From Sipunculus nudus (lineage: Eukaryota > Annelida > Sipuncula > Golfingiida > Sipunculidae), in NCBI GenBank assembly GCA_026874595.1, contig CM049320.1, positions 29,994,714 to 30,058,713 on the forward strand: a DNA stretch of 64,000 nt, in the 5' to 3' direction. A program made the translations under genes and the position numbers. Under the pieces are notes generated by a model. The model saw nothing but the letters and a program-made list of their open reading frames with translations, was not told the origin of the DNA and did no database searches. Of this stretch, positions 35,875-45,702 are shown piece by piece. Within the stretch, counting starts at the first letter, position 1; each line of letters starts with the position of its first letter.

Positions 35875-36525
35875 TAATTTGTCTTCATAACAACATTTTT
35901 ATTTAAGAACATTTTGCCGAGCGTTAAATCAAGTTAAATCCGATTTCACAAAAGTGATTGATGAACGTTGATGTTGTTGTTATTGATATAAAGTAGTCAT
36001 TTATTATACACACTGAAAGGGAGTAAAAAAAAATACAATAACCAGGAAGAGGAATGATTAATGCAACTGTTTAAAGTCCGGGCGATTAGAATACAATGAC
36101 GTATTAACTAATTCGCTGATTTATTGTGCTTTTCTTTATCCGTTCGACTCGATGCTGACATTATGAAATGAGCTTCGGCTTGGAAAGCCCTTGCTGAAGC
36201 GCCAATAAAATTAAATCTGATTATAAATGTTTTTATCCAAACATTTGTGTCTCCGCTTAATAGATAAACCGTTCATTATTAACCCCGCGAAAGTGACGAC
36301 TATTTATAATAACCTGATATCAAGACAGGGGTCACGGCTTTCTATTGTTCTTTAAGGAGTAAATGACAGTGTTCTATTTATCATTTACTGTTGCGGTGAT
36401 ATAAACTTTGCAAGTCTCGTTTGCGGCAATACGGGTTTGATAGATGTAAAGGAAAGTCCCAAAGTGTGAACGGTATCATTTTGTGTGAGTGTATTTATAT
36501 AAATATAAAACAAAATTACACACAC
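35875..36525. other. Unassigned; 36100-36440 possibly conserved non-coding
   Basis: 36100-36440 is a complex, repeat-free block with CCAATAAAATTAAA and TATTTATAATAA motifs (homeodomain and MEF2-like) and no frame. Function is speculative. Confidence 0.2.
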
Positions 36526-36529
36526 ACAC

Positions 36530-36532
<3 letters not shown>

Positions 36533-36569
<37 letters not shown>
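36533..36569. repeat. (TA)n microsatellite
   Basis: About 18 TA units after a (CA)n. Confidence 0.95.
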
Positions 36570-36573
<4 letters not shown>

Positions 36574-36750
36574 GATATAGACTCTTTTTGATTATACTTA
36601 ATTATTTGCACCCAAGCTGACCATTCAAGCGACAGGTGGTATGTTGGTGTTCACATACGATAGAATAGCAGTGATTTAAACCCATATTGCAAAATAAAGT
36701 ATTTACCTTTTGATTTCATATCACGTTATATCTTAATGTATCAAACTTAA

Positions 36751-36872
36751 CGTTTTTCTCCGGAGCCTCCGGTTTCCTCCATACCCACAGACTACCCAGG
36801 GACATCATCTGAGCCATGGAGAAGGCTACAATTATGTAAAATACGTATTTGTACAATCCATGTGAAATAATT
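36751..36872 (+). mobile_element. SINE family S1, 5'-truncated copy
   Basis: Shares GTTTTTCTCC, TTTCCTCCA, CATCYGAGCCATGGAG and GTACAATCCATGT with the body of the SINE at 13140-13250, in the same order, and lacks the tRNA head. Confidence 0.7.
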
Positions 36873-37009
36873 AAGTTTATATTTGAGTTTATAATAATCG
36901 ACAATAGCTCATCACGACTTTATCATTTATATATAACTATAATCTATCTTCAAGGGGGGATTATTTGCACGTGTAGGGCCGTAATTAATATATAGACATT
37001 GATCATAGA

Positions 37010-37013
<4 letters not shown>

Positions 37014-37064
<51 letters not shown>
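37014..37064. repeat. (TA)n, left half of a split array
   Basis: About 25 TA units ending where the TRIM-like element starts. Confidence 0.95.
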
Positions 37065-37068
<4 letters not shown>

Positions 37069-37412
37069 AAAAGATAATGGGCCCGAATCCGTAACCTGTG
37101 ACACACAAGTCAGACGTTCTACCGCTTCGCCAGTAAAGCAAGCTTCACAAGCCAGGCCAGTAGGAACGCTTTTGTGTGGTCTGGTTACATTCACCCCCTC
37201 TCCGAGAACGTTCTGTCCCCAGAACGTGGGAATCTACCCGAGGGTCACACACGTGAACTGGGTGGGGCATCATGCCACGACACCAACTCCCCGGATCCCA
37301 CCGCTGCCACCTTTTGTAACGGGTGAAAATATAAACCAGGCACAAATGTGGGTTCGAACCGGTAAAGCAAGCTTCAATAGCAAGGCCAGTAGGAACGCTT
37401 TTGTGTGTCCGG

Positions 37413-37415
<3 letters not shown>
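37065..37415 (-). mobile_element. TRIM-like miniature LTR retrotransposon
   Basis: Read on minus. 5' LTR-like copy 37415-37315 ending CCCGTTACA; three bases on, GGTGGCAGCGGTGGGAT (37311-37295) is complementary to the 3' end of animal tRNA-Leu (ATCCCACCGCTGCCA plus CC of CCA), a primer-binding site. The ~125-bp interior ends in a purine tract CGGAGAGGGGGTGAA (37204-37190). The 3' LTR-like copy then starts TGTAACC (37189) and runs to ~37065. The two ends share CACACAAAAGCGTTCCTACT, GGCCT and GAAGCTTGCTTTAC. The 3' copy carries a tRNA-like box A (TGGCGAAGCGG) that the 5' copy lost in a ~41-bp deletion; the 5' copy retains an exact box B (GGTTCGAACCC). There is no coding capacity. The element splits a TA array, so its outermost bases and target duplication are blurred. 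Confidence 0.7.

Positions 37416-37481
<66 letters not shown>
37414..37481. repeat. (TA)n, right half of a split array
   Basis: About 33 TA units directly abutting the 5' LTR of the TRIM-like element. Frames crossing it are artefacts. Confidence 0.95.
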
Positions 37482-37482
<1 letters not shown>

Positions 37483-37484
37483 CA

Positions 37485-37835
37485 GTGCATTGATACAAGA
37501 GCCTTTCTCCACAAGTCATGTTACGGCTGCCCCCACTGTTAGCGCCTGCCTATTCTTTACCGCTTCTCAAGTCAGTTCATTTTTTTCCGCTGATGGAAAA
37601 GTATGGTTACATCCGCTTGAGTCAGTTCCCACAATCCAAAGCGGTCGATCCGATAATATTCTATTAAACATTCTTTTCTGCCTATCAAGGGCCTGAGCCG
37701 AGGGCCTACACCAGCTAAATCTGCAGCCACTAATCACGTCACTTGCTCTCCGCCACCGGTCAATGACGTACCGGATGAGGGGAAAGTGGGTCACCCTAGG
37801 GAAGCTAGCTAAGGCCACGCCAACAAAAAAAAAGC
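37485..37835. other. Unassigned, moderately GC-rich
   Basis: Open on both strands (83 codons on minus, 37818-37567) without domain or splice support. GGCCACGC and AAAGYATGGTGC strings near 37813-37841 recur at 38269-38294, so the block may be part of a repeat interrupted by the AGT/ATT arrays. Confidence 0.3.
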
Positions 37836-37931
37836 ATGGTGCGAGGGAATTTCAATGTACCGGTCGAAGAACAAAAAGTGGAATTTTTGCAAACATTTTC
37901 AGAAAATGAATAAAAAAAATCTCTTCAGTGT

Positions 37932-38054
37932 TGTTGGTAGTTGTAGTAGAAGTATTAGTCGCAGTAGTAGTAGACTAGTAGCAATAGTGGTAGAAGTAGT
38001 GGTAGTATTAGTTGTACACAGTGGTAGTAGTAGTAGTATAATTATTTTTATTAT

Positions 38055-38089
<35 letters not shown>

Positions 38090-38150
38090 TAAGTAGTAGT
38101 AGTAGTAGTATAGCAGTAATAAAAAAATAGTAGTAGTTGTCCTCAAATTA

Positions 38151-38210
<60 letters not shown>
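37932..38210. repeat. (AGT)n and (ATT)n microsatellites
   Basis: Impure AGT repeats 37932-38137 with pure runs 38056-38109, then (ATT)n 38148-38210. Poly-Ser and poly-Asn frames are artefacts. The flanks share TAAGGCCACGC and AAGYATGGTGC, suggesting the arrays expanded between two copies of a short duplicated flank. Confidence 0.9.
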
Positions 38211-38211
<1 letters not shown>

Positions 38212-38214
38212 ATA

Positions 38215-39265
38215 TAAACATTATTTCATTAAAAATTAAGTGGATCACTCCGCAAAAGTCAACTAAGGCCACGCAAACAAAAAGTATGGTGCAAGCGATT
38301 TATTAAATTTAGTGATTTACCAAAGGAAGAAAAAATACGTTGAATTTTGCACGTTTTTCATCAGAATATAGAAAAATCTCTTCAGTTCTAGAAATCGTGC
38401 ACATAAAGAACACAACATTTAGTCAGTTTTCCGTATTATAAATGATTCCTAATCGAGATAACTGCAAAATAAGCAACATTATATTGTTCTATGAAAACGG
38501 GAGCGGGGAATTCGTGGAACAACTACTTTTTAGGTTTGGCCTCAATAACAAGCCTTGTTCAATAATACTGGGCCTCCTATACGTTCTTTTTTCGCACCCC
38601 CGGCCCGTTGTTCCTGGTCTAATTGTATTAATGGTCCATGTATCCGATGTCCCCGGAACTATAGGTCTTTAATACTATCTGTCCAGTCACGCTTGTTTTG
38701 TATTATGAGACCAAGAACCGACCCAGTGTCTGTCTGCCGAATGCCAAGTGTTACATTATTCACAAGATAACAATGTGTCGTTTATAGCTCCCAACGACAT
38801 TCAGAACATGGCTTCGTTTACTGCCATGGATGGATATTGTTTCATGGAGGGGGCAATCGGACATGGTGTCATCAATTTTTTTTAGTGAGGAACAAAGTAT
38901 CTTATGCCCCTCTCACTTTTAAGGAATATAAAACACATTTTTTTTCAAATTTGCATATTATTCCATAAATAACAACTTGTATTCTTTATCGTTTCCTCAT
39001 TTATGGTTTTTTTGCATCTCATATCGCGATAACTAAAGGATACGGCATGCGTCAATTGCCTTTTTGAATTGTTATAAACTTTAGGCCATCACATGTGGCT
39101 GAATTTTTTAAATAAAATGTTATTATGAATTATATTTGTTTAAAGTTTACCTATTTATTTTATATTTAATGAAAATAATAATTAATATGAGGTGAGATTG
39201 AAGAAAATTATGATTTCCTTGAAAAGGTCTATTGTCCTTCTTTCCTATTTGTCATAAAGAGCTGG
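38215..39265. other. No gene seen
   Basis: AT-rich apart from a balanced patch at 38500-38860 with 70-76-codon frames that are not recognised. Confidence 0.35.
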
Positions 39266-39267
39266 GC

Positions 39268-39306
39268 CGGAGGGGGGGGGGGGGGGGGGGTGGGGGGTGG
39301 GGCGGA
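39268..39306 (+). repeat. G19 run and G-rich tract
   Basis: G at 39272-39290, then TGGGGGGTGGGGC. It has at least four G-tracts and so could form a G-quadruplex on the + strand. Confidence 0.9.
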
Positions 39307-39309
39307 GTT

Positions 39310-40150
39310 GCCCGCTGGATATTTAGTTCGGGCGTTCTCATGTCGGGGAGAAGAGTCCTCTATCGGTACTGGTGAGGAATCTCTCCCTCACATTTTTTAG
39401 CACAGAATGCCCGGGTTTAATACTTTTGTATGTTAGGCTCTTGTTTCTTAAAGGCCTGTGCATGTACTCCTTTAACTGAACGGTCATTTATGCCTAGGTA
39501 TTCGTACAAGTACAAAATATAAGTACAATTCGACTCTTTAAAGAAGCGAGACAATTTCAGTGACTTCTATTTTTTAACGATCCAACATACCGCATCCCCA
39601 GGCTAACATACCCTTCATTTATATCCTCAGAAATATCTTTAAACCACAAAAAACACGTTTCAGGTGCCGTGATGTGGTGATCACGTGATCTGTATTATCA
39701 TCATCAGACAATAAACCGATGGGGTTCCCACGACCACATATCTACCCTCAGCCGCGGACACCAGCAATTTGCATGAAATTCTGTTCAGTTATACATGTAA
39801 TTAATTTTGAAATAAAATTCATCATAGCGATGGAAATATAACACTAAACATAACGTGCCCATAGAAAACTAACTGCAATCCAAAACCAGTTTATGGATTT
39901 AAAAAAAAAATTTCTGCAATGCCACCTGACCCAAGAATCATGGTCATGTATATTAATGAATATTTGTTAGTCCTGAATATCTAATATGCTAGGGTTTTCT
40001 ACTTATATACTTTTGTATCTTAATGGTAATTCTTCTTTATAACAGTTTTAACTTTTATATTACGGTAAAACAGAAATATCTATGTGAAATTATATGACTT
40101 CTCTCTTATATTATTTAAGTTCTTATAAAGGGGAGTTATGAAAGACCCTT
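39310..40150. other. No gene seen; palindromic E-box
   Basis: GATCACGTGATC (39679-39690) is a perfect 12-bp palindrome around CACGTG. Nothing else recognised. Confidence 0.3.
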
Positions 40151-40154
40151 ATTT

Positions 40155-40380
40155 CAGGAGTATTCAATAATACCCGGGTCCAATAATAAACGCCAAAATA
40201 AATTAACTTGCTTGCCCTAACTGGGGAATAGGGACTCCATTTGGAAATGGCGCGCTGTTCCACGGAGGGCCGCACTTTGGAACAAGCGACCCTTCGACGT
40301 GACGTCATAATGTTGATGACGTCGACCTTAATTCATGCGGTTTCGCGGAACTTTCGGAATTTTTCGTCAGAAGCCTGGGC

Positions 40381-40383
<3 letters not shown>
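40155..40383. mobile_element. Possible MITE-like repeat with AATAAACGCC ends
   Basis: The left part has GGGTCCAATAATAAACGCC and the right end GGGCGTTTATATA, giving a short inverted ATAAACGCC pair near both ends; the right end runs straight into the (TA)n array. The interior is GC-rich and holds a full CRE palindrome TGACGTCA (40300-40307) and a second GATGACGTCGA (40315-40325). Boundaries uncertain. Confidence 0.35.

Positions 40384-40445
<62 letters not shown>
40384..40445. repeat. (TA)n microsatellite
   Basis: About 30 TA units. Confidence 0.95.
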
Positions 40446-40447
<2 letters not shown>

Positions 40448-40449
40448 CA

Positions 40450-41565
40450 TAAACTGTTGTTAACTTTATATTCGCGAGGTTAAATATTCGCTTTATATAC
40501 GTTGTACCGTCATATACGTATTAACACTTTTTTATATTTCCCATGCAACTTAAGACAAAATATCACAAATCCTGTGGGTGGATGTGTTGTCGTTCGAAAT
40601 ATAGCATTGGAATGTGTCTCCATGGTAACAAGTACTCGAATCCTTGTCAGGTTACAGCACTAGAGTCAAACATTTGCTACTCATTTCCGTCATAGTCAGC
40701 TGGGTCAAGTCAAATAATAAGTCGTATAACGTAAAGGCGTTGGTGACACTACCGCCCTTTTCTGAGGCTGCCTAACTCTCGGGGTCGTTAATATTGCAAA
40801 CATCAAGCTATTGGTGGCGTGCTTCGCATGTTCGGCTTATGTTCCGTTTCAGCTGCCTGCTTGTGAACAAACACTTTGGAAATATTGTCAACATGGTAAT
40901 AGTTTTTTCCCTATTTAACAAATATTACACTTTTTGAAGGAATGACCTATTCTATACCTTTTCCCAAATGTTATCCAGATATTCAGGATTCTTATACTTT
41001 TTTGCTGAAACTAATATTTTTCAGATGGTGATTCTAGATATTTTACAAATACAAATTTCTGAACCTATCGAGAGATTGATATGTTGTTTTCTATGAGAGT
41101 GGAATTTAGTGAGCAAACGTTTGTTGCTTTTTTCACGATGTTTGATAAAACAGCTATAAATATGAAATAACGAGGATTCCGTATATCTGCACTTTAAATA
41201 CGCGAAGCTTAAAACAGCAGATACAGTGAAATAGTACGAAATCTGCACAAATTGGTATGGGTTTTTTTCACTGCATTCATACACTGTGTCTAGACCATGT
41301 CTGTAAAATTCTATATGTTTTATAAAAGTCCAGGGTGTGAGGACTTATTAATTTGTGGAGGCTTGGGAACTTACTATTATGAAAAATATATGCAGAAAAT
41401 GCATGTTGCCGGAGAACGACATATTACAGCTGTGAATGGCTCGGTTATAGTCAACTGATTTTGAACGCAACTTATTTAAGAAGCCAAGTTATGAGTTTTT
41501 CAGACTCTTTGTTCTCCATTTTGTTAAATTGTATATGATGCATGTGATACTTGAATTTATTGGAA
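40450..41565. other. No gene seen
   Basis: AT-rich; an 87-codon minus-strand frame (41284-41021) is not recognised. Confidence 0.35.
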
Positions 41566-41570
41566 TAAAT

Positions 41571-41940
41571 TTATTTTGGTCCCCCGCCGTCGCCGAAGGC
41601 GCCCACGGCGGGGGACATAGAAGTGGTGAGCGTCCGTCCGCCTGTCCGTCTGTCTTTCCATCGTGCCGTCCATCCGTCTGTCCGGCCTTATCAAGGACTA
41701 GATCAAGATGGAACATGGATGACCATGACGCATTTTCCAAGGTCACAGCGGCGATAATTCTGAAATGATGTAAACGCAATAACTCGAAAAGAATTTAAGA
41801 TACAGTCACCAAACTTGCAGCATGGACGTATCTCATGAAGGGCCATGTCAGGTTCGAAAAAGGATGACCTTTATGCAGTTATCAAGGTTGCAGAGGTAAT
41901 CTTGCTGTGTGATATTGACCCATCTCAAATATCAAACATG
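41571..41940 (+). mobile_element. Repeat with CCCCCGCCG hairpin head and CCGTCCG-rich stretch
   Basis: Starts GGTCCCCCGCCGTCGC with its inverted partner GGCGGGGGAC near 41605-41616, then a GTCCGTCCGCCTGTCCGTC run, then GATCAAGATGGAACATGGAT and a degenerate tail. A hairpin head followed by a CCGTC-rich block resembles repeats common in mollusc genomes (from memory). A minor relative with TAGTCCCC/GGGGGACTA ends is at 51659-51792. Confidence 0.5.
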
Positions 41941-41942
41941 TA

Positions 41943-42119
41943 CAGTGGAACCCCTCCTTGCGACCATCCCCGAGATTGTGACCATCCCCACAATTACGAC
42001 CACTTTTCATTGTCCCGTATATACGATCCAGGTAACGTAGAGCTTCACAAATAGACGACCCCCAAATTACGACCAATTTGGTCAGTCCCCAAGATGTTCG
42101 TAATTGTGGGATTCTACTG
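41943..42119. mobile_element. pogo/Tc1-like MITE with TA target duplication
   Basis: Left CAGTGGAACCCC and right GGGATTCTACTG (reverse complement CAGTAGAATCCC) are terminal inverted repeats flanked by TA on both sides (41941-42, 42120-21). The interior repeats GCGACCAT / GTGACCAT / ACGACC motifs inward from both ends. CAGTRGAACCYC termini with TA are typical of pogo-type elements. A decayed relative lies at 45545-45700. Confidence 0.75.
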
Positions 42120-42124
42120 TATTC

Positions 42125-42340
42125 ACAACTTTTTTTCTTAATATTCGCACATCAGGCTGGGATGTGTTCCACAGTTCAACTTTGCTCTTGTTTTATTTTA
42201 ATATGTAAAAGAACAGACCATTAACATTTACATTCACCATTTTCTTCCGTCATCTTGATGTGTATCACTGGGCCTGCTATTTTTCTTTGGATACTTTAGA
42301 TACGAATTCCTTCAGGAGGATTTTTTTCATGGAAAATGGG
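42125..42340. other. No gene seen
   Basis: Nothing recognised. Confidence 0.4.
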
Positions 42341-42345
42341 CGAAT

Positions 42346-42493
42346 TTTGCAATAATAATAATAATACTAATATAAATAATAATAATAATTATGATTACAA
42401 GAAGATGAAGATAAAGACATGTAATAATACTATTAATAATAATAAGAACAATAATTATAAAAATAATTGTAGTATCTATACAACTTCTAGAAA

Positions 42494-42543
<50 letters not shown>

Positions 42544-42580
42544 TAATAATTATAATAAAAATAATAATAATAACAATCTA
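42346..42580. repeat. (AAT)n microsatellite, impure
   Basis: AAT repeats with interruptions; the purest run is about 42496-42541. Confidence 0.95.
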
Positions 42581-42764
42581 AGAAAACTTTTTTGTTGTTT
42601 ATTTGTCCTGGTAACAGCTAACAAAGTTACCTTCCCAGGGGGGCCCTGTTTCTAGCAGATCAGGCCGAAGTTCTCAAGTATTTAGCCATCAACCCTGATA
42701 CTGTGTGGACATCGGGAGGAATTATTTATACTGGTAGAGATAAGATTAAGTAGTTTTGGTCACA

Positions 42765-43100
42765 GTGTCACCGACAGCCGGCCTCCCGAGGACCGGCCAC
42801 TCTGTCTGTAGAGCTGGAACCAAGTAGTATGCCTTTAGTTTGCGAGTCCCAAGTGATTCCATATCGCGTCTTAATTTCCATTAATACAATGTTAGGTCTT
42901 GTGAACCGAATCCGTAATGTACCACGGAGCCTCCCCTGGCGTTTCCCGCACTTGGTTTCCATTTTGGCCGAGAGACTTTTCTTATTAAAGACCCGACGAT
43001 ATGTTTCCGGGATGGAGTCCCCGCGACCGCTGCCTCTCAGAGATCGGCCGAGGTCACGTGACCTCCCACCTCGCGTCCGTATCATGTGATCCCGTGAGTA
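42765..43100. promoter_or_regulatory. GC-rich block with palindromic E-box
   Basis: About 335 bp clearly richer in GC and CpG than the surroundings. GAGGTCACGTGACCTC (43050-43065) is a perfect 16-bp palindrome containing GTCACGTGAC, the consensus for MiT/USF-type bHLH-zip factors, and two inverted AGGTCA half-sites. Both strands are open (86 codons +, 42829-43089; 105 codons -, 43085-42768, Arg-rich), probably because of composition. No splice pair supports an exon; a promoter, enhancer or CpG-rich exon are all possible. Confidence 0.35.
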
Positions 43101-43104
43101 TAAT

Positions 43105-43800
43105 ACTGGAACCCCGTGATATTAATTTCACAGGAAGATTAGATTGGAAGTCAACAAGTACGGCCTGATAAGAAGGATCTGATTTTGAGTCGGGCTTAGA
43201 TTTTCAAGCTGAACGAGTTTTCGTTCATCCATAAAAAAATAACCACAAATCCCTCAGCCCGCTGGGTATGGCAGTACCATGGTTTGTAGCATAGTTGTCA
43301 TAGGCTGGATGGTTCTCTACTGGTAACTGACACTTAAACAGAAGCCTAGGTTGATCTGTTTTAAATGGTTTGTATTCACTCTTGTTTCGCAGCTTTCTAT
43401 CTCGAAGGTTCGAAGTTTATAACTGTTGGGAACGACGGAAATTGTATGTCTAAATACAGTTGTGGATTTAGGGATGTATTTTATTGAGAGGATGATTTCA
43501 ATGATGCATTAATGATCCTTCTCTCAGATAACATCTCCAATTATTAAAGTAAAATCATTCAAGTTAATTGACAAATATTTTGTTTTGTATATAAGCACGA
43601 CGTGAAGGGCTTGATCGTGATTTCTAGCGATTGACACGACGAACGTTGTTTAGCCATGCATCAGATGCGTTGGAGATATATGCATGGTAGTTTGAGTACA
43701 AAATGAAACAAAATACATAGTATTCGGATTGAATGCATTTATTTACCAGATCACGTCGATATGTAGCCTTTTGTATCATAGATAGTTTTTAAGCCCTGTC
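43105..43800. other. No gene seen
   Basis: Nothing recognised. Confidence 0.4.
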
Positions 43801-43805
43801 CTTCA

Positions 43806-44143
43806 GGCAAACCAAGGTATGGTTCTCAGGCACCGCCGCGTCAATTTTAACACCCCCCTCCCCCGCATCATTTTTTTTATTCCGATTTTCAATAGAAACT
43901 TACCAATTACGAACTGTAGCCGCTCGGACATTTCTTTCAAGGAGATAAAATAATAACTTTTTGATAAGTTTTCTTTCTTATGTAGAGCTTTTACCTGTTT
44001 AGCAAACCAATTCTATCATTATCATGCTTTTCCCTGATCATATGAGATTTTACTTATCGAAACATATAAAAAAAAGGTTACAAACAATTCGTCCTGATTT
44101 CTGAAAAAGTGCCTCAGAGCTCAACATAGTTTTTTTTTTTGCC
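43806..44143. mobile_element. Harbinger/Tourist-like MITE (family H1), degraded ends
   Basis: Left GGCAAACCAAGGTATGGTTC then TCAGGCACCG; right GTGCCTCAGAGCTCAACATA then GCC followed by TTA (44144-44146). The middle TTTACCTGTTTAGCA and ATCATTATCATGCTTTTCCC blocks match the 17.4-kb copy. Confidence 0.7.
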
Positions 44144-44149
44144 TTAGCT

Positions 44150-45540
44150 TTCAAAGTTGATTTTGAAGTAAACATGATTCTCATTAACTTTTATACCTTT
44201 TATGTGATAAAGCTTATAAGCGGGGTCGTCGGGGGGTAATTATTTACCCTGGATGTTGCCAGACCAGGTGTCTCCTCGCAGGTCACGTGATTTAGTCGCC
44301 CCTTTTTGATTTAGGTGTCTGGGAGGTAATCAGGTGTGTAAGTGTCGGACGATGAACTACCGTAAAAGAACTAAATGTCTTTTCTACTGCTGAGGGTCTC
44401 AATACCTGCAAAGAAGGCAGACCTATAACCTAATAAAGCACGCAAGTAGGTGTATGCGACGCTATTAAATCTTACAGAGACACTTTCCGTAAAGGATGGC
44501 GCCGCCTTGACTGACATGGAAACTATGAAATTGGATTAATATATACCTAGAAAGTATTGACAGTTTCCGTTTTCCCATTAATGATACTTGTCTTCCTGTC
44601 TGAAAGCTTCGTGTCATACAAACGTGTATTCTAACTAATTTCATCATATTCCGTCCTTATGAAACTAAAGTAATATCCCTTTATCTCTTTCTTTTGAAGA
44701 AGAACTACTGTTCAGGTCTTCAGAGACGGTCAGTAGTTTCTTTTGGTAATCAAATAGAAAGCAATATCATGAGACTTAGTTTGTTTTTAATAAAAAAAAA
44801 GATCTTGTTTTATTGAGATGTAAGGGTTTCAATTTATGAGGCATCTGATAAACTCTGTTTTCAAGTTTAAATTCAAAATGGCTGAGCTTAATTTGGTGTG
44901 TATACGTTAAATGTTCTTCCGACTCTATACCTGAAGAATCGATGAAGTAGTAGAAACAAGAATTCTATTGCAAGCATGATTCTTTTGCACACATTAAACC
45001 TTATATATGATAAATATATAAGAAATAAAATAACAATGGGTATCTTATGATTTGATGCTTGTTTTAAGATTAGTCGTACATATCAAAATTTAAACACGTC
45101 CGACTTTCAATAAAAGAACAAAAGAGGATGTTCATGTATTTTTCGTGTTTTCTTCGATTCGCGATCATAATCCATAATTGACACTGAAATATCAGGCGAT
45201 GGCAATGCTCATATAGTTTCTTTGTATCCAGTTTCATAATTCTGTTTTTTGCAAAGGCAAACGTACAATTTTGCATTCAGTGGATATTTAATGAGTCTTT
45301 TTTAAATTAATTTAGTGCGGAATATAGAAACACTGGGACAATGTGAAAATGTCCTAAAATACTACATGTCTAGTCATGGCAAAACAAACATGTAAACCCT
45401 TTACATGTAAACGGTACATTAATTTTACATTAAAACCTAATATTGCCCTCCAGACGATCATGTCGGTACCGAGCCACAGTGATAGTTCGAGGACTTTGTC
45501 AAACATTTATAACAATGATGATATATATCATATGAAACCA
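44150..45540. other. No gene; T-box-like site cluster
   Basis: Three AGGTGT half-sites in one orientation (44266, 44313, 44332) with a CACGTG at 44284-44289. The rest is AT-rich and unassigned. Confidence 0.25.
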
Positions 45541-45544
45541 TGAT

Positions 45545-45700
45545 ATTATAACCACCAACGGGACCTCCATTAGGTGGTCGCATTTCGAGGTGGTCGTCTA
45601 AGCGAGATCTGATATAAAAAGAGCAAAAAAGACATGGGAAAGTAAAAAAGTGGTCTTTATTTTGAGGCTGTCGCTAAACAGAGGTGGTCATTAAGCGTGG
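45545..45700. mobile_element. Decayed relative of the pogo-like MITE
   Basis: GGACCTCCATTAGGTGGTCGC, AGGTGGTCGTC and a right-hand GAGGTGGTCATTAAGCGTGG arrangement resemble the GACCAT/CGACC motif layout at 41943-42119, but the CAGT termini are lost. Confidence 0.45.
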
Positions 45701-45702
45701 TT

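Noticed and set aside
37172-37696. Longest + strand frame (174 codons)
   Set aside because: It crosses the TRIM-like element and a TA array; the element is in the opposite orientation and non-coding.
42768-43085. Arg-rich 105-codon minus-strand gene
   Set aside because: Both strands are open in this GC-rich block and no splice or domain evidence supports either; kept only as a regulatory-type candidate.
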